From: Raphanus sativus
Lineage: Eukaryota > Streptophyta > Magnoliopsida > Brassicales > Brassicaceae
Direction: 5' to 3'
DNA length: 64,000 nt
NCBI RefSeq assembly: GCF_000801105.2
Contig: NC_079514.1
Coordinates: 27,366,227 to 27,430,226, forward strand
Made by a program: the position numbers and the translations under genes. Within the stretch, counting starts at the first letter, position 1. Each line of letters begins with the position of its first letter. Shown one piece after another: positions 35,375 to 48,129 of this stretch. The notes below the pieces were generated by a model. That model did not search any database. It saw only the letters and a list, made by a program, of their open reading frames with translations, and had not been told where the DNA came from.

Positions 35375-38300
35375 CCGGCCGTCAGAAGTCTGTACTTTGC
35401 GTCTTTCCCAAGTTTTCGCGGAATGAATCGTTGAGATTCCGCGTACAAAACTCCTGTTCTTACTCCAAACTAAGATCGTCGGAAACACTTCGGAAACTCG
35501 TAAGATATCAACGTGAAGGAAGATCTTAAATTCTTCGTGCGAAACAGTGATGGTTATCTTAAGACACCACTCATCTCAACTCTACGAAGGATTGAAGATC
35601 TTCCGAAGAAATCGTAGAAAACAACGGAAGTCCAAAGACGGCCCGAAAGGGACCAAACGCGATCGGACAGTCCGCTTACGATTATCTGAGGTAGATACGA
35701 CGATTTACGTTTATCTTTACATAACAAGATAAATGCTAAATTTCCAGAAGGATAAATGTCAAGTATCCCGAAGATAAATGTCAAGTTTCCCGATAAACAT
35801 GAAGGCCGACGAAAATGGAAAAAGCCTGCTTCGCGGCCCAAAAGGAGAATAGACCGTCATAAGGAGGAGTATATAAAGGAGCTTTGGGAGCGAAGGAAAG
35901 GCAGAGCAAAAATCCTAGAGGGAAAGCAAATCCGAGATTGGAGACCTAGAGAGCTCATGTTAGCTTAAGAACTTAGAATTTAGGCGGTAGACTAGCAAGG
36001 CAGGACCTAGAACGTCCGGCCGCCTCTCGTTCTATTTTCATCTTGTCCGCAGACTCATGTCTCTCTCGGAAGGATCTAACAATCCTTTTACTTAGAGTTC
36101 CGCACATAGAAACCCTAGGCATTATTCTCGACATGCCCGTTTCTATGACTAACACTCGTACTAGACGAACTCCGCCAGGCAGTTCGATCTCTTGTTCAAA
36201 CCCTTCCAACTGAACTACGTCCGACTTGATCCTCGAAAGGGGTACGTAGGCAGCCTTCCTTAAGGTCCAGTCTCAAATCTTAATAAAACCTTTCCGCATT
36301 TATTTGATCACTTGTCGTTGGTTGTCGCAGAGAATCCGGACCTTCAGGGAAAGTTAGGTTTACTTAGCTTTCCTCCGATTTACTTAATAAAAATCGACAG
36401 TGCGAATTTCGGTTCCCACAGTTTGGCGCTAGAAGGAGGGGGGGACGGATTACTCTTACTCTTACGGCCGCAAAACGCTTGATCAAAGCAATGTCTGGAA
36501 ATATGAAAGACAAACTCACAGCTCACATCGACGCTGGTAAAACAACTTCAGCAGTGACTGCTCCTACGACCAACGCTTATGCAAACAGTTATCTAAGATT
36601 ATCATCTTACGGACAAACGTCCCGAGAACGGACCATGCCAACCAAGTTCGGGTCCTATCAACCATGCACCCCCGTCAAAGTTCCTGCAACACGGTCCTCG
36701 GGTCCATGGACACAACCCCCCTCGTTTGGGATTATCGAAGAAAGACTCCGGGAAAATTCATAAAAAGACTTGGTAGTGGAGACGGATTCCTGCCTGCCGT
36801 ATAAAACGGCTATGGTTAGCTTGAACACCAGTTGCCTTAACTATACGGGGAATTGAAATCCTTTCGGAAAAACCAGCGTCACATCAACGGCTTTTTCTAA
36901 AGAAAAATCGTAAAAACGTCTAAGTCCCAAGACAGCCCAAAAGGGCCCGAATCACGGCTAAACGACCCACATACGATTTTAGGTAGGATCGAGCCCAAGG
37001 CTGATATGACGGTCTGATTACCGAGTAGAGTTTCGCCTGAAAATGTTTTTTAGAATTTCCCGGAAAAATAAAGACTTGTTCTCCTGGAAATCGCGGAGAA
37101 ACCCCAGATTACTCATGAAAGAGAAAGCACGACTGATCGGGTTACCAATCAGCGTTTCTAATGCTAAAATTTGATAACATTTTACGGAACACCTTTCGTA
37201 AAATAAATTCTCGAAAATATTTCACGAGACAGCTTTTGCATGATTAAACTCGACAACATTTTACAAAACAGTTTTCCGTAAAATTAACTCGACAACATTT
37301 TGTGAAATAACTCGTAAAATAAAAGGTCAACAACGTTCTAAGAAACAATTCCTTGATGGGATCATGATGAAATCAATGTCCAAAAGTCTCAGAAAAACAA
37401 TTAAAGAAACCTCGAGAGACTAAGTGTCGATCGAGAAATCTTTAAGAAAAACGAGAAAAACAGGCAGGTGCCGCGAGGAAGCACAGTCCCGGGCGGCTAG
37501 CACGCCCGTGCTGTCCCTAGGCGCCGGGCGGCTAGCACGCCCGTGCTGTCCTAGGCGCCGGGCGGCTAGAACGCCCGTGCTGTCCCAAGGCGCCGGGCGG
37601 CTAGCACGCCCGTGCTGTCCCTAGGCGCCGGGCGGCTAGCACGCCCATGCTGCCTCTAGGCGCCGGGCGGCTAACGCGCCCGTGCTGCGCTGGTCGCCGG
37701 GCAACAAAACATTCGTCAAGCACGGCCAATCCTCGTAAAGATTGACCCAAATATTATCCAAACTAATTTTACAAAACAATTTCCGTAAAATTAACTCGAC
37801 AAAATTTTGTTGAATAACTCTCGTTAAATAAAAGCTCGGCAATATTTTACGAAACATCATTCGTGAAGTATAACAAGATCGTAAGCTTCTTGACCTGACC
37901 AGTTCGCTCATAGCTTGACGAAACAAGAAGCCCCACTCAAGTGACATCTTGCCATTCGTTTTCACTTGTCTACCCACCTTAGCCTTCTTCGAGTTTCGCC
38001 TACTTCTCCTCCCTTTGCTTCAACGATTCTGCAACGATTCTGCACTGTTCCTTCAGGTTTCATCAAAAATCGATTCTCGATTCAGTATCAGACTTTTCGA
38101 AGACCTTTGACAATGAAACGGTAGAAGACAAAGAGGAACGGACATGAGGCAATCTCGAGTAATCAATGAGACTAAGGTACGTCCGACATAGAAAATTTTA
38201 TCAAGGTTTTAATTTTTTCGTAGGAAAGGAATGGGAACGTCTTGTAAACTGCCGTAAAATTTAGGGAACTTAGAACCTAGGTGGATAGTCTAGCAAGATA

Positions 38301-41049
38301 AGTCTTAGGCATTTTCTTCCAGTTTCGTTCTATTGTTCCTTGACTGTCTAGGCAGAACGCGCAAACCGATCTAATCTCTCGAAAAACCGAGAAACGATCG
38401 CCGCGCATCCTTGGCATACTCTTTCCGCTTCCGTGAGACTAATGGCACGACGGTGAGCTACAAAATTAACGAAATAACCTTCGGTAAAACTTCATGAGTA
38501 ACCCGAAGCAACTTTCGCCAAAAAACGAAATCAAAGCGGAAACATTTCCCGTGTAAACCACGGAAACAAGACTACTTTGACTATCTGCGATTTTCTATCT
38601 TCATGAAACCGGTCATCCATTACTTTCGTATAAACATGTTACACAAAAACAGCATAAGGAAAACCAAGATCGGTCTCATGCAAAACGACATCGCAATACG
38701 GAAAATTACGTCCAAGCGGGAAATAACCCAAACTGAATCCGAACGTGTTCTTCGTCGATTCCTTAAACTTTATTTCCTCGGATAAAATGAAACAATTTTC
38801 ATGCGACCAAAGAAAACATTATACGAAGCATCTATCGTATAACTGAAACCTAAAGTGGAAAATCGTTTCGAAAAGCCATCACCCATAACTTGGAAAACTC
38901 CGCTATGATTGGCATGTCTATCTCGACGAACTCTATTCGGCCCTCGGCCAACTACGTCTTTCCATAAAGTCCGGACCTGAATTCGGCATCACCATTAAGG
39001 ACAATCGTGAACCAATATGACCTTAATGCGAAAGGATCGCGGTCTGATCGTTTACCAACTCCTTGGTTAAACGGCTGAACACAGCCTTCACGCCAAGACA
39101 AAACAGCTGAACGATCGCCGCTCCAATCACTTAAGGGCCAAACGATAATCCACGATTTGTCATAAAACGCCAAGTGACCATTACGCGAGCAACTCTGTCG
39201 CATAGCCCAAAAGCGGAAATCATGCGATAAATTTCTCGTAATAAAATCAGTCCTAACAGCCATACGGTTAACGGAAAAATTTGAACTTAACATCGACTGA
39301 TTAAGTTCTATACGCCCCGTAAACAAAGCATGAAAAGAAACACTCGTGACAAAGCTCCAAGAGTTATACGAGTCGTCCTTAAAATCCGGAAGGCCAACAC
39401 TTCACGAAGCAAAGCGAGGGTAGACACTTCTCCCTGGGTCAAATATACGCGACCCCTGGTCCTAATTCCTCGACCAAAATTTTATAACTTGCACGTCCAA
39501 ACTGAAACAACAGTTTCTGACTACGGACATTCGCAAAACATCTCCAAGCCCGCGAACATTTGAAATGCGGCACAAGGGAAAATTAACTCGTACACATTTG
39601 AAATGTGTATGCTTGTATAATCCCACGTTTTTTGAAGAAACCGGATTTTCGAAACTCTTTACAAACACAGAAACCAAATTTTCGAAACTCTTCGCAAACA
39701 AACTCGCCAATCGCTAAACGGCCTCAACAATGGATCCAGTATCCACCAAATAAATCATAAACTATTACCCGGAAACATTCCGCGATTTCTAAAAGCCCAT
39801 AGTCATTTATGGCATAAGAAAAATAAACTTCAAAGCACTGCGAGACGTCGCTTCGTGCCTGAACATTCGTTTTTCGATTAAAACCTTCATACGCCTTCTA
39901 AACGGCATCATATCGTTGTTGCTGATCACAACAAACGAACTCTAACGTCCTAAACAGACAAGCCACCTAAGGGTAGGCTCTTTTACATCCGACAAGGATC
40001 ACATAGCGCGCTATACAAAAAATCCAAATTTGGTTCACACTTCGTAAAGGAAGTAGCTCGATTCGTGCCCAGACAAATCATATAAGCCGATACCACTTCG
40101 CGGATTTTAAAACGGTACGAATCATGTTAAAATCACAAACAGGCAAAACGAAAGCCGATTTGTCATCGCACAGCCTCAGTCTGAGAGTAAACCTAGGTCT
40201 TGCCCTAAACTCAGCCTTGCTGGTATCTTAACATCTCATAGGCAAAGCGTCAACGACGCGAGATCCCAAAACTTGTCTCTTCACTCAATTATGTACGTTT
40301 TCACGAATTTTCGCGTAAATCGTAAACCGCAGGAAAATCTCGCTTTGTACAAATGACGGATACGGTGATCATCAGGGAGGCAGGAATGAGACGACAACTC
40401 ACACCCTGTCCCTCTAACTTCGATAGACAGAAGTTCTGAAAACGCAACATTAATATTTTATAAAGATTGAGCCGCAGAGTTCAACAGATGCCCTGAAAAA
40501 GGCCGGGATTCGAAGCCACCAACAGCCAGTCCCGCAAATACACATCATCGCCTCTTAAACGGCCGAAACACAATCAAAATAAAAATCCCTAAAGGGATTG
40601 ATAAACCTAGACGCTCCCCAGAGCATCACCTTCATCCTCAAAACTCACCCAAAGAAGGAACGGTCTCACCGTCGCCTCCATTGGTCGCACCACCGCTGCA
40701 TGTCTCATATGCGCTGGCTTCGCGATCCTTGACTGCCTGGTCCTGGTCCTCTGAACCCTCCGAATCCAAGACAAGGGTGCACACGGATTTCAGACCAGCG
40801 AGAATCGAGTCGAAGTTGCGAGTCTCCAACTCCTCGAGACTCTGAATCTTCTGTTGAAGACGACGGACTTTCGAGGACATATGTTCTTCTCTTTCTTCAC
40901 ATTAAGCAACGAACTCACGGTCTTCCCGACGTCACGTTCAAGATCGCCAATCAAAGGTGATGTGGATTTCCGCAATGAAATACTCTTTGCCAAAAATTTC
41001 GATTTTCAACTCATAATCTTCCGCCCGCAAGATCGTCTCCGCGTCTTAC

Positions 41050-41065
41050 AGGCTGGGGGGCTAAC
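41050..41065 (+). other. Polypurine tract of element A
   Basis: AGGCTGGGGGGCTAAC lies immediately before the TG of the 3' LTR. Confidence 0.75.
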
Positions 41066-42420
41066 TGTTGGGGTCAAAAACGGTTATCTCGATACGGAAG
41101 AAACGAGAAGTAATCTAAGTTTGGACATGCCGAACGACAAGGAATCCGCCTTTAAACTTCAAAGAGCCCGTTCTCTCAAACCGTGAGGACCCAGAAAACG
41201 AGCAAGATATCAAATCGAAGCCCTCGCCGAGATGCAGGTGCCGGGCGGCTAGCGCCCGTGCTGGCCGTGGCCGCCGGGCGGCTAGCGCCCGTACTGGCCG
41301 TGGCCGCCGCCGGCTAGCGCCCGTGCTGGCTCGGGTCGTCGGGCGGCTAGCCCCCGTGCATAAGTTCTAGGCCCCGGCCGTCAGAAGTCTGTACTTTGCG
41401 TCTTTCCCAAGTTTTCGCGGAACGAATCGTTGAGATTCCGCATACAAAACTCTCGTTCTTACTCCAAACTAAGATCGTCGGAAACACTTCGGAAACTCGT
41501 AAGATATCAACGGGAAGGAAGATCTTAAATTCTTCGTGCGAAACAGTGATGGTTATCTTAAGACACCACTCATCTCAACTCTACGAAGGATTGAAGATCT
41601 TCCGAAGAAATCGTAGAAAACAACGGAAGTCCCAGAGACGGCCCGAAAGGGACCAAACGCGATCGGACAGTCCGCTTACGATTATCTGAGGTAGATACGA
41701 CGATTTACGTTTATCTTTACATAACAAGATAAATGCTAAATTTCCAGAATGATAAATGTCAAGTATCCCGAAGATAAATTTCAAATTTCCCGATAAACAT
41801 GAAGGCCGACGAAAATGGAAAAAGCCTGCTTCGCGGCCCAAAAGGAGAATAGACCGTCATAAGGAGGAGTATATAAAGGAGCTTTGGGAGAGAAGGAAAG
41901 GCAGAGCAAAAATCCTAGAGGGAAAGCAAATCCGAGATTGGAGACCTAGAGAGCTCCTGTTAGCTTAAGAACTTAGAATTTAGGCGGTAGACTAGCAAGG
42001 CAGGACCTAGAACGTCTGGCCGCCTCTCGTTCTATTTTCATCTTGTCCGCAGACTCATGTCTCTCTCGGAAGGATCTAACAATCCTTTTACTTAGAGTTC
42101 CGCACATAGAAACCCTAGGCATTATTCTCGACATGCCCGTTTCTATGACTAACGCTCGTACTAGACGAACTCCGCCAGGCAGTTCGATCTCTTGTTCAAA
42201 CCCTTCCAACTGAACTACGTCCGACGTGATCCTCGAAAGGGGTACATAGGCAGCCTTCCTTAAGGTCCAGTCTCAAATCTTAATAAAACCTTTCCGCATT
42301 TATTTGATCACTTGTCGTTGGTTGTCGCAGAGAATCCGGACCTTCAGGGAAAGTTAGGTTTACTTAGCTTTCCTCCGATTTACTTAATAAAAATCGACAG
42401 TGAGAATTTCGGTTCCCACA
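41066..42420 (+). repeat. 3' LTR of element A
   Basis: Starts TGTTGGGGTCAAAAACGG and ends GGTTCCCACA, followed by GGAAT. It has only about three minisatellite units (41240-41360) and an uninterrupted GGCCCCGGCCGTCAGAAG at the site where element B entered the other LTR. TATATAAAG at 41870. Confidence 0.92.
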
Positions 42421-42425
42421 GGAAT

Positions 42426-42644
42426 GTCAGATGAGAATTGCTAAGTTGTTGACTAGATGAGTTTAGTTGCTAAGCTAGGATAAGGCATGATGAACTTCTG
42501 TGATTAGGATTTTAGACATGAATTGCAAACCCATAGAGTGATGACTTCAATATATTGAATCCTTGAGTTCCTGCTATTTCCAAACCTTTTCCAAAGACTA
42601 CTGTTTTTGCTTGAGGACAAGCAAATGAGTAAGTCTGGGGGAAT
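42426..42644 (+). other. 3' untranslated region of Athila-like element (second part) with polypurine tract
   Basis: Resumes after the GGAAT duplication. It ends AAGTCTGGGGGAAT, a polypurine tract abutting the 3' LTR. Confidence 0.85.
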
Positions 42645-43725
42645 TGATATACCATGGATTTTACTCGTTTTTAACCATGGTATACTAGTATTTATTATAT
42701 ATTTAATCTGTTTTCTAGCCTGTTAGGTATGTTTTCAGGTTCATGAGCATTTCGTGAGAAAGTGATATTTTTGGAGCATTTTGGAGTACAAGAGATGATA
42801 CACCCGAGTTGACCATTCAAGACTAAGTCGGAAGTCAACATTGCGATTACAATCGATCGATACTCATCCTGAATATTTCTACTTTATTCTATCTATGCAA
42901 TCTCATCTCCTTTTATATTTCTACTTTATTCTATCTATGCAAATCTTTCATCTATCTATTGTTATGAATTGTTTAGCTATGTCTGAGTAGTATACTTGTT
43001 AGATCTAGGGTTTAAATAGGTTTGTGGGATTAACCCCAAGCTATAATTGCTAAGTTGTGATACTCATCAAATGGATTGTACCCTATGCTTGTTTTAGAGT
43101 AGCTAACTAGAACATAAATCACTAGGATCTTAGATTATCTTGAATTATCCATTTGAGCGATGCCTCTTTTCCGTTGAGAAGAACGACAGTTCCTCCTTGA
43201 GACCTCGCGGTCATATTCAGTTCGCGCCTAGACAGATCTAGAAGCCGTCGATCGATACCCTAATGGTAAATCGATCGGCGCCGCGAAAGGTGTATCGCTC
43301 GATATCTCAAAAGGATATCGACCGACTCTTTTTCTGTGTCATCATGCGAAAGGTGTGGCCAGAGATCTAGATATTTTAACCAGTGATTCATTCACATATG
43401 TTAAGCGGCTGAGATCTATAGTATCATGCAAGCAACTTATTAAAGCATTTATAGAGATTATAATCTACATCCCTGAATAGAAACCCTATGTCTAGCACTC
43501 TTTATCCCATTTAAACAACCCTTCATATTGTTAGTTGGAGCAACTGCCTTGCTCATTTTAGGATTTGTTATTTTTATTTCTATCATATAAACCAACCTTG
43601 CCTAGGATTGATTAGTAGATTTTATTTAATTGGTTCCCTAGCTCCTCGTGATTCGATCCCTAAGTACTACAGCTGTACCTCTTATTTGAGAGAGTAAGCT
43701 CTACTGGGTAATTTGAGTACTATCA
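42645..43725 (+). repeat. 3' LTR of Athila-like element
   Basis: Starts TGATATACCATGG and ends TACTATCA, followed by ACTCC. Compared with the 5' LTR it lacks about 280 bp after 42866 and carries a small duplication of TTCTACTTTATTCTATC. The phased motif quartet is kept at 43248-43325. Confidence 0.92.
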
Positions 43726-45086
43726 ACTCCTTCGAGTTCTTCTGCCCATCTCCCTTTCTTTTCGTCCAGGCGTTTCTTAAGTCCGTCGAGGACGGTCTTA
43801 TTGATCGTTTCTGCCTGTCCGTTGCATTGCGGATATCTGGGAGTTGATTTGTTTAATCGTATCTTCCATTTTTCGCAAAATGCTTCGAAGCGGGTAGAGA
43901 TGAACTAGGATCCGTTATCCGTTACTATTTCGTATGGGATTCCATGCCTGCAGATAAAGTTTTTCCATACGAAATTTTCGACTTGCGCGTCCTTTATACT
44001 TGCGTATGATTCGGCTTCTACCCATTTTGAAAAGAAATCCGTGAGGACCAGCAGAAAGCTTTTTTGCTTGGATTTGTGAAGAGGTCCTACGATATCCATA
44101 GCCCAGCGCATGAAAGGGTATGGCGACGTAATGGAAGAGAGTTCTTCCGCAGGTTGCCGAATAGTTGGAGCATGCCTTTGGCATTTTTCACATTTTCGTG
44201 TGAATTTTTCGCAGTCTCCGATCATCGTTGGCCAGTAATAACCGTGGCGTTTTATTTTCACGGCGAGCGACCTTCCGCCGGAATGATTTCCGCAGGAACC
44301 AGAGTGAACTTCTTCCATTACCTTTCTAGCCTTACGTCCTTCTAAACATGTCATGAGTGGTCCAGAGAATTTCCATTTGTAAATTTCTCCGTCTACCGTT
44401 ACATAACGAGCGGCTTGGGTTCGGACTTTTCGAGCTGCCCACTTTTCGGGGGGTAATTTTCCGTCGATGATATATGCTCGTATTGCCTCCAGCCATGGCG
44501 TATCGCAGCCATATTCGTTTTGTTCTGGCGTTTCTTCTGATTCGACCGCGATTTCTTCCTCGTTATCATCTTGAATGAGATTGATGACGACGGGAGGTCC
44601 AATGCTCGGATGTTCAATGAACTCTTCCGGGATTACTCTTTTAAGCCCCGGATCCGAACTTGAGGCCAGGGCTGCGAGTGCGTCTGCTTGCGTATTCTCG
44701 AAACGAGGAATTCGAGTGAGGGCGAAAGAATCAAAGTCCTGGGACAAATTTTTGACTAGTTTGAGGTATGGTTCCATCCTTTCGTCCCTGGCTTCGTACT
44801 CTCCGCTATACTGGCTCGCAACTAGTTGAGAGTCGCAGTAAGAATGGATATTTCGTATCTTCAAACCGTGGGCTAACCGTAATCCCGCGATAAGGACTTC
44901 GTACTCTGCCTCGTTATTTGACGTGTGGAACTCTAATCTAAACGATTGTTCGAGGATCTCTCCGGTCGGCGCCGTCAGACGGATGCCGATTATGGATCCT
45001 TGTTTTGACGACGATCCGTCAACGTGGAGGAGCCAAGTTAAGTTAGGCTCTTTGTTAGTTATGGCTTTGGTTGGCAGCTCCACCAA
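43726..45086 (-). pseudogene. RNase H and integrase N-terminal/core, outer gypsy element
   Basis: From the right: RNase H with HVDGSSS, NNEAEYE, CDSQL and NTQADALAAL (the four acidic positions). Then comes the integrase HHCC zinc finger (VHSGSCGNHSGG, CEKFTRKCEKCQRH) and the core with WAMDIVGP and VTDNGS; the third acidic residue is in [15 protein letters not shown] at 43902-43904 replaces the Gln after DNGS. The frame then continues to RWAEELEG at the Athila junction. A one-base shift near 45100 separates it from the upstream reverse-transcriptase C-terminus. The enzyme would insert element DNA into the nuclear genome. Confidence 0.9.
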
Positions 45087-45631
45087 AAAATCCGCGAAGA
45101 CTTGAGACTTTCCACTCGTTCTATATCGTATTCGCTGAGTTCGACGGTCAACTTGGCTAACCTTCCCGACTGGCTCGGACTATGCAAGATAGTTTGGATG
45201 GGGAATGTTGTAAGGATGACGATAGTGTGGGATTGAAAATACGGTCGAAGCTTCCGCGCCGATGTTACGACTGCGTATGCTAATTTTTCCATCAGGGGAT
45301 AACGGGTTTCGGCGTCCAGCAGTGTTTTGCTTACGTAGAAGATGAGTTTCTGATCCCCACGTTTTTCCCGTATCAGGACGCCGCTAACGGCAGTTGCCGA
45401 TACTGGTATGTATAGGAATAGAGGTTCCCCTTCTACGGGTTTTGCGAGAACTGGAGGAGTTGCCAGATAGTGCTTTAGCTGTTTGAAAGCGTCTTCGCAT
45501 TCATCCGACCATTCAAATTTTTTGTTTCCCCGCAGGATGTCGTAGAAGGGTAAGCATTTGTCTGTTGATCGGGATATAAACCGATTAAGTGCTGCGACCC
45601 TCCCGGTCAATCTTTGTACTTCTCGTTTGTT
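45087..45631 (-). pseudogene. Reverse transcriptase thumb/connection part, outer gypsy element
   Basis: Encodes RVAALNRFISRSTDKCLPF, FEWSDECEDAFKQLK, PLFLYIPVSATAVSGVL and ETRYPLMEKLAYAVVTSARK, the usual region after the polymerase palm in Ty3/gypsy pol. It follows the palm in frame, but a TAA at 45629-45631 stands where a Lys codon is expected. Confidence 0.88.
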
Positions 45632-46906
45632 TTAGGGAGAGGCCATCCCGATGAGTGCATCGATTTGTTTTGGGTTGGCTTCTATCCCGCGATAAGTTAC
45701 CAGGTATCCGAGGAATTCTCCCGATGCTGCGGTGAATCTGCATTTGGCCGGGTTAAGTTTCATGTTATGTGAATTCAGCCGAGCGAAGCATTCCTCAAGA
45801 TGATCGACATGGTCGTTAGCATGGAGGGATTTGACGAGCATGTCGTCAATGTCAACCTCCATTGTTTTTCCGAGTTGATCGGCGAACATTCGATTGACGA
45901 GTCGTTGATATGTTGTGCCGGCGTTCTTAAGGCCAAAAGGCATTACTTTGTAGCAATAAGTTCCGCGATCCGTAATGAACGCTGTTTTCTCGCGGTCATC
46001 GGGATTCATCATAATCTGATTGTACCCTGAGAATGCGTCCATGAAGGATAGGAGTTCATTTCCTGCTGTTGCTTCGACCAGCCGGTCGATGTGCAGCAAA
46101 GGGAAACTATCTTTCAGGCACGTTTTATTGAGATCGGTAAAATCGACGCACACTCGCCATTTTCCGTTCTTCTTTTTGACCACGACGGGATTTGCAAGCC
46201 AATCGGGGTAACGGACTTCCGTTATGGACCCCACCTTAAGAAGTTTTTCGACTTCTTCGTTGACTACGGTTGCTCGTTCGGGGCCTAGCTTTCGCCTTTT
46301 CTGCTTGATTGGTTTGAACGTTGGATCGGTATTTAGTTCATGGCAGGTAATGTTAATGTCAATTCCGGGCATGTCATCCGCTGTCCATGCGTATGTGTTG
46401 AGATTTTTCTTAAGACAGGTTACGAGTTTTGTCTTCAAAGGCTCACGGAGATTGGCTCCGATTTCGACACACCGTTCTGGGTACGCTTCATCAAGACAAA
46501 CCGTAATTACGGGTTCACAGGTTGGTTCGCGTTTTTCTTCTAGGGCATCAGCCCTTCGAGATTGCCAGAAGAGTTCAGCCAAATCCTGCGCGTCTTCGTC
46601 CGAAGTCTTTTTCTTAGTTTTCCTGGAGCGATATCGAGATCGGACCTTTTGCGTTTGAGTTCGGCAGCGAGGCATATCTGTGATATTCTGGGGTTTCCCC
46701 AAATTGTCTCGATCCCGTGGGGGGGTCGGAAACTTAAGGCATAGATGATATGTCGATAGAACTGCTCTCATGGAGTTTTTCCAGGGAGTGCCCATGATCG
46801 CGTTGTACGATGCCGGGAGATCTACTACTAGGAATTCCGTCAGTTTTTCTATCGTTCTGGCTTTGACTGCGAAACTGATCGACCCCGAAGTGATGGGGGC
46901 TCTCAT
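45632..46906 (-). pseudogene. Reverse transcriptase palm, outer gypsy element
   Basis: Contains DPTFKPIKQKRRKLGPER, YPDWLANPVVVKKKNGKWR, FMDAFSGYNQI, MPFGLKNAGTTYQRLV and the catalytic VDIDDMLVKS (variant of YxDD). This is the Tat/Athila-branch sequence style. The start of the frame follows a one-base shift from the protease (near 46906-46920). Confidence 0.92.
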
Positions 46907-47142
46907 GAAAGCCCTACCAGCGGGCTGGAATCTTTCGTGATTTTTGACGGATCGACCTGCATCTTTTCGAGAGTTTCTTTGAAGATGATGTTAACCGAGC
47001 TTCCGGTGTCGATCAGTACTCTTGTGACGTAGATGTCGTGGATTGCCAGCTTAATTACCAGGAGGTCGTCGCGAGGTTTAGCCTGTTCGGCCGCTGCTCC
47101 CTCCCTGAATGAGATCTCGCCTGGAAAGGATGAGATTTCCAT
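46903..47142 (-). pseudogene. Aspartic protease of outer gypsy element, apparently lacking gag
   Basis: MEISSFPGEISFREGAAAE leads into DDLLVIKLAIHDIYV and the active site LIDTGSSVNIIF. The ATG lies only ~50 bp from the primer site once the solo LTR is set aside, a spacing like that of element A's gag start (24603). No capsid or zinc-knuckle region is present, so a deletion seems to have joined the gag start region to the protease. Confidence 0.8.
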
Positions 47143-47194
47143 CTTGTGTCTGATTGTTGAACGGTTTTTACGGGTAAGACTAATATGTACCCCC

Positions 47195-48103
47195 TGATAG
47201 AACCAAAATCGAGGATCGTCCTTTTTGGTTCATGGACACGATCCAAAGTGACGATCTTATCAACCAGCTCGACTCAACCAAGGTTTCTCCACCAGTTCGT
47301 GCTGATCACACCGACCGAGCCGCATGTTCTGTCCACTGTATTGACCCGTGTACGTCTGGAATGGAGCTTCGGCTAGAGCCACGACCAGGAGACCGAACTA
47401 ACCGTACAAGAGCTCGTCTTTTCCGTTCAACTCGACATTCTAAGACCCATGGTCGAGCTAGACTTAGCTTGGGTCGTGAGGAAACCGAAGAAGGACATGC
47501 ATTCTCATCCGGACAGTCCCGCACGTGTCCTTATCTTTATCATGTGCATCCATCTTGTTCGAATGCATCTAGACACTTGGACGAATCTTGACTGGTCAAC
47601 ATCAGAGTCCGCACTTTTGACCAGTCTTCATCAAAATCACCAACCTTGACCAAGACTACATAATTTTCTGCACATGTGACTCCCTTTAATAATTCTAGTC
47701 AAAGGTTGTATTTCCTATGTATCTTTTTCCGCACTTTCTTTATTTCTTTCTTTGACTACAAACACTATAAATATGTAGTCTCATTCATGAATAAAATCAG
47801 TTCATTTTGGTTTCATTTTTGTTTCTATTCTCTGAGTGAGAGAGAGAGTTCTTAGCTAGTTCATCGGTGTGAACCGGCTTGTTGATTTGGTGGTCAACCA
47901 ATCATCTTTGTGTGTTATTTGGTGGTTAGCCAACGCATTACATCCGTTCTTTGGTGGTTAGCCTTAGATCGAGGGTATATCAAGAGTCATTCCGCACCTC
48001 TTGACGATCCATTCATTCCATCCCAGTTCCAGAAGTGCATTTGCCTTCTCGGTCCATATCCAACATCCGGTCAAAGCCATCCTTCCCGATTTTGGGTCTA
48101 TCA
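47195..48103 (+). mobile_element. Solo LTR related to element B
   Basis: 909 bp, starting TGATAGAACCAAAATCG and ending CGATTTTGGGTCTATCA (imperfect inverted ends), flanked by CCCCC on both sides. The interior resembles element B's LTR (GGTTCATGGACACG near 47226, TATAAATATG at 47768, ATGAATAAAA). The C-run makes the duplication less certain. Confidence 0.8.
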
Positions 48104-48108
48104 CCCCC

Positions 48109-48124
48109 CCTCCTTCTAGCGCCA
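48109..48124 (-). other. Primer binding site of outer gypsy element
   Basis: On the minus strand TGGCGCTAGAAGGAGG, the same as element A's, just inside the LTR. Confidence 0.75.
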
Positions 48125-48129
48125 AACTT

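Larger units (their letters stand above)
29200..40993 (+). repeat. Near-identical second copy of 17305-29099, probably redundant contig end
   Basis: Matches 17305-29099 from end to end (11794 versus 11795 bp). It includes ~190 bp of Athila flank, the GGAAT site, element A's LTR and element B with the same CCGGC duplication. Differences are mostly one- or two-base indels, many in homopolymers. It contains an LTR copy at 29394-36420, element B at 30193-35374, a gag remnant at 36491-36763 and the antisense gene remnant at its right end. Confidence 0.85.
17497..42420 (+). mobile_element. Element A: non-autonomous Tat-like LTR element
   Basis: Flanked by GGAAT at 17492-17496 and 42421-42425. The 5' LTR (17497-24532, including element B), the probable tRNA-Asn primer site, a short gag remnant, ~4 kb of non-coding sequence, an antisense coiled-coil gene remnant, a polypurine tract and a 3' LTR (41066-42420) are present. 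No protease, reverse transcriptase or integrase was found. Its apparent 24.9 kb is probably inflated by the redundant copy around the N gap; collapsed, it would be ~13.0 kb including element B. Confidence 0.85.
9589..43725 (+). mobile_element. Athila-like non-autonomous Ty3/gypsy element (with nested inserts)
   Basis: Complete insertion flanked by ACTCC at 9584-9588 and 43726-43730. Parts: 5' LTR 9589-10947, tRNA-Asp primer site, gag, protease, coiled-coil region, 3' untranslated region (16365-17496 continued at 42426-42644), polypurine tract and 3' LTR 42645-43725. Its own length is about 9.2 kb once element A is ignored. No reverse transcriptase, RNase H or integrase is found, so it needs enzymes from another element. 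The 3' LTR has lost ~280 bp relative to the 5' LTR. Confidence 0.9.

Noticed and set aside
29200..40993. A genuine tandem duplication of element A and B
   Set aside because: Placed second because the break coincides with the N gap, the copy starts inside Athila flank and indels cluster at the gap-facing ends; not fully excluded.
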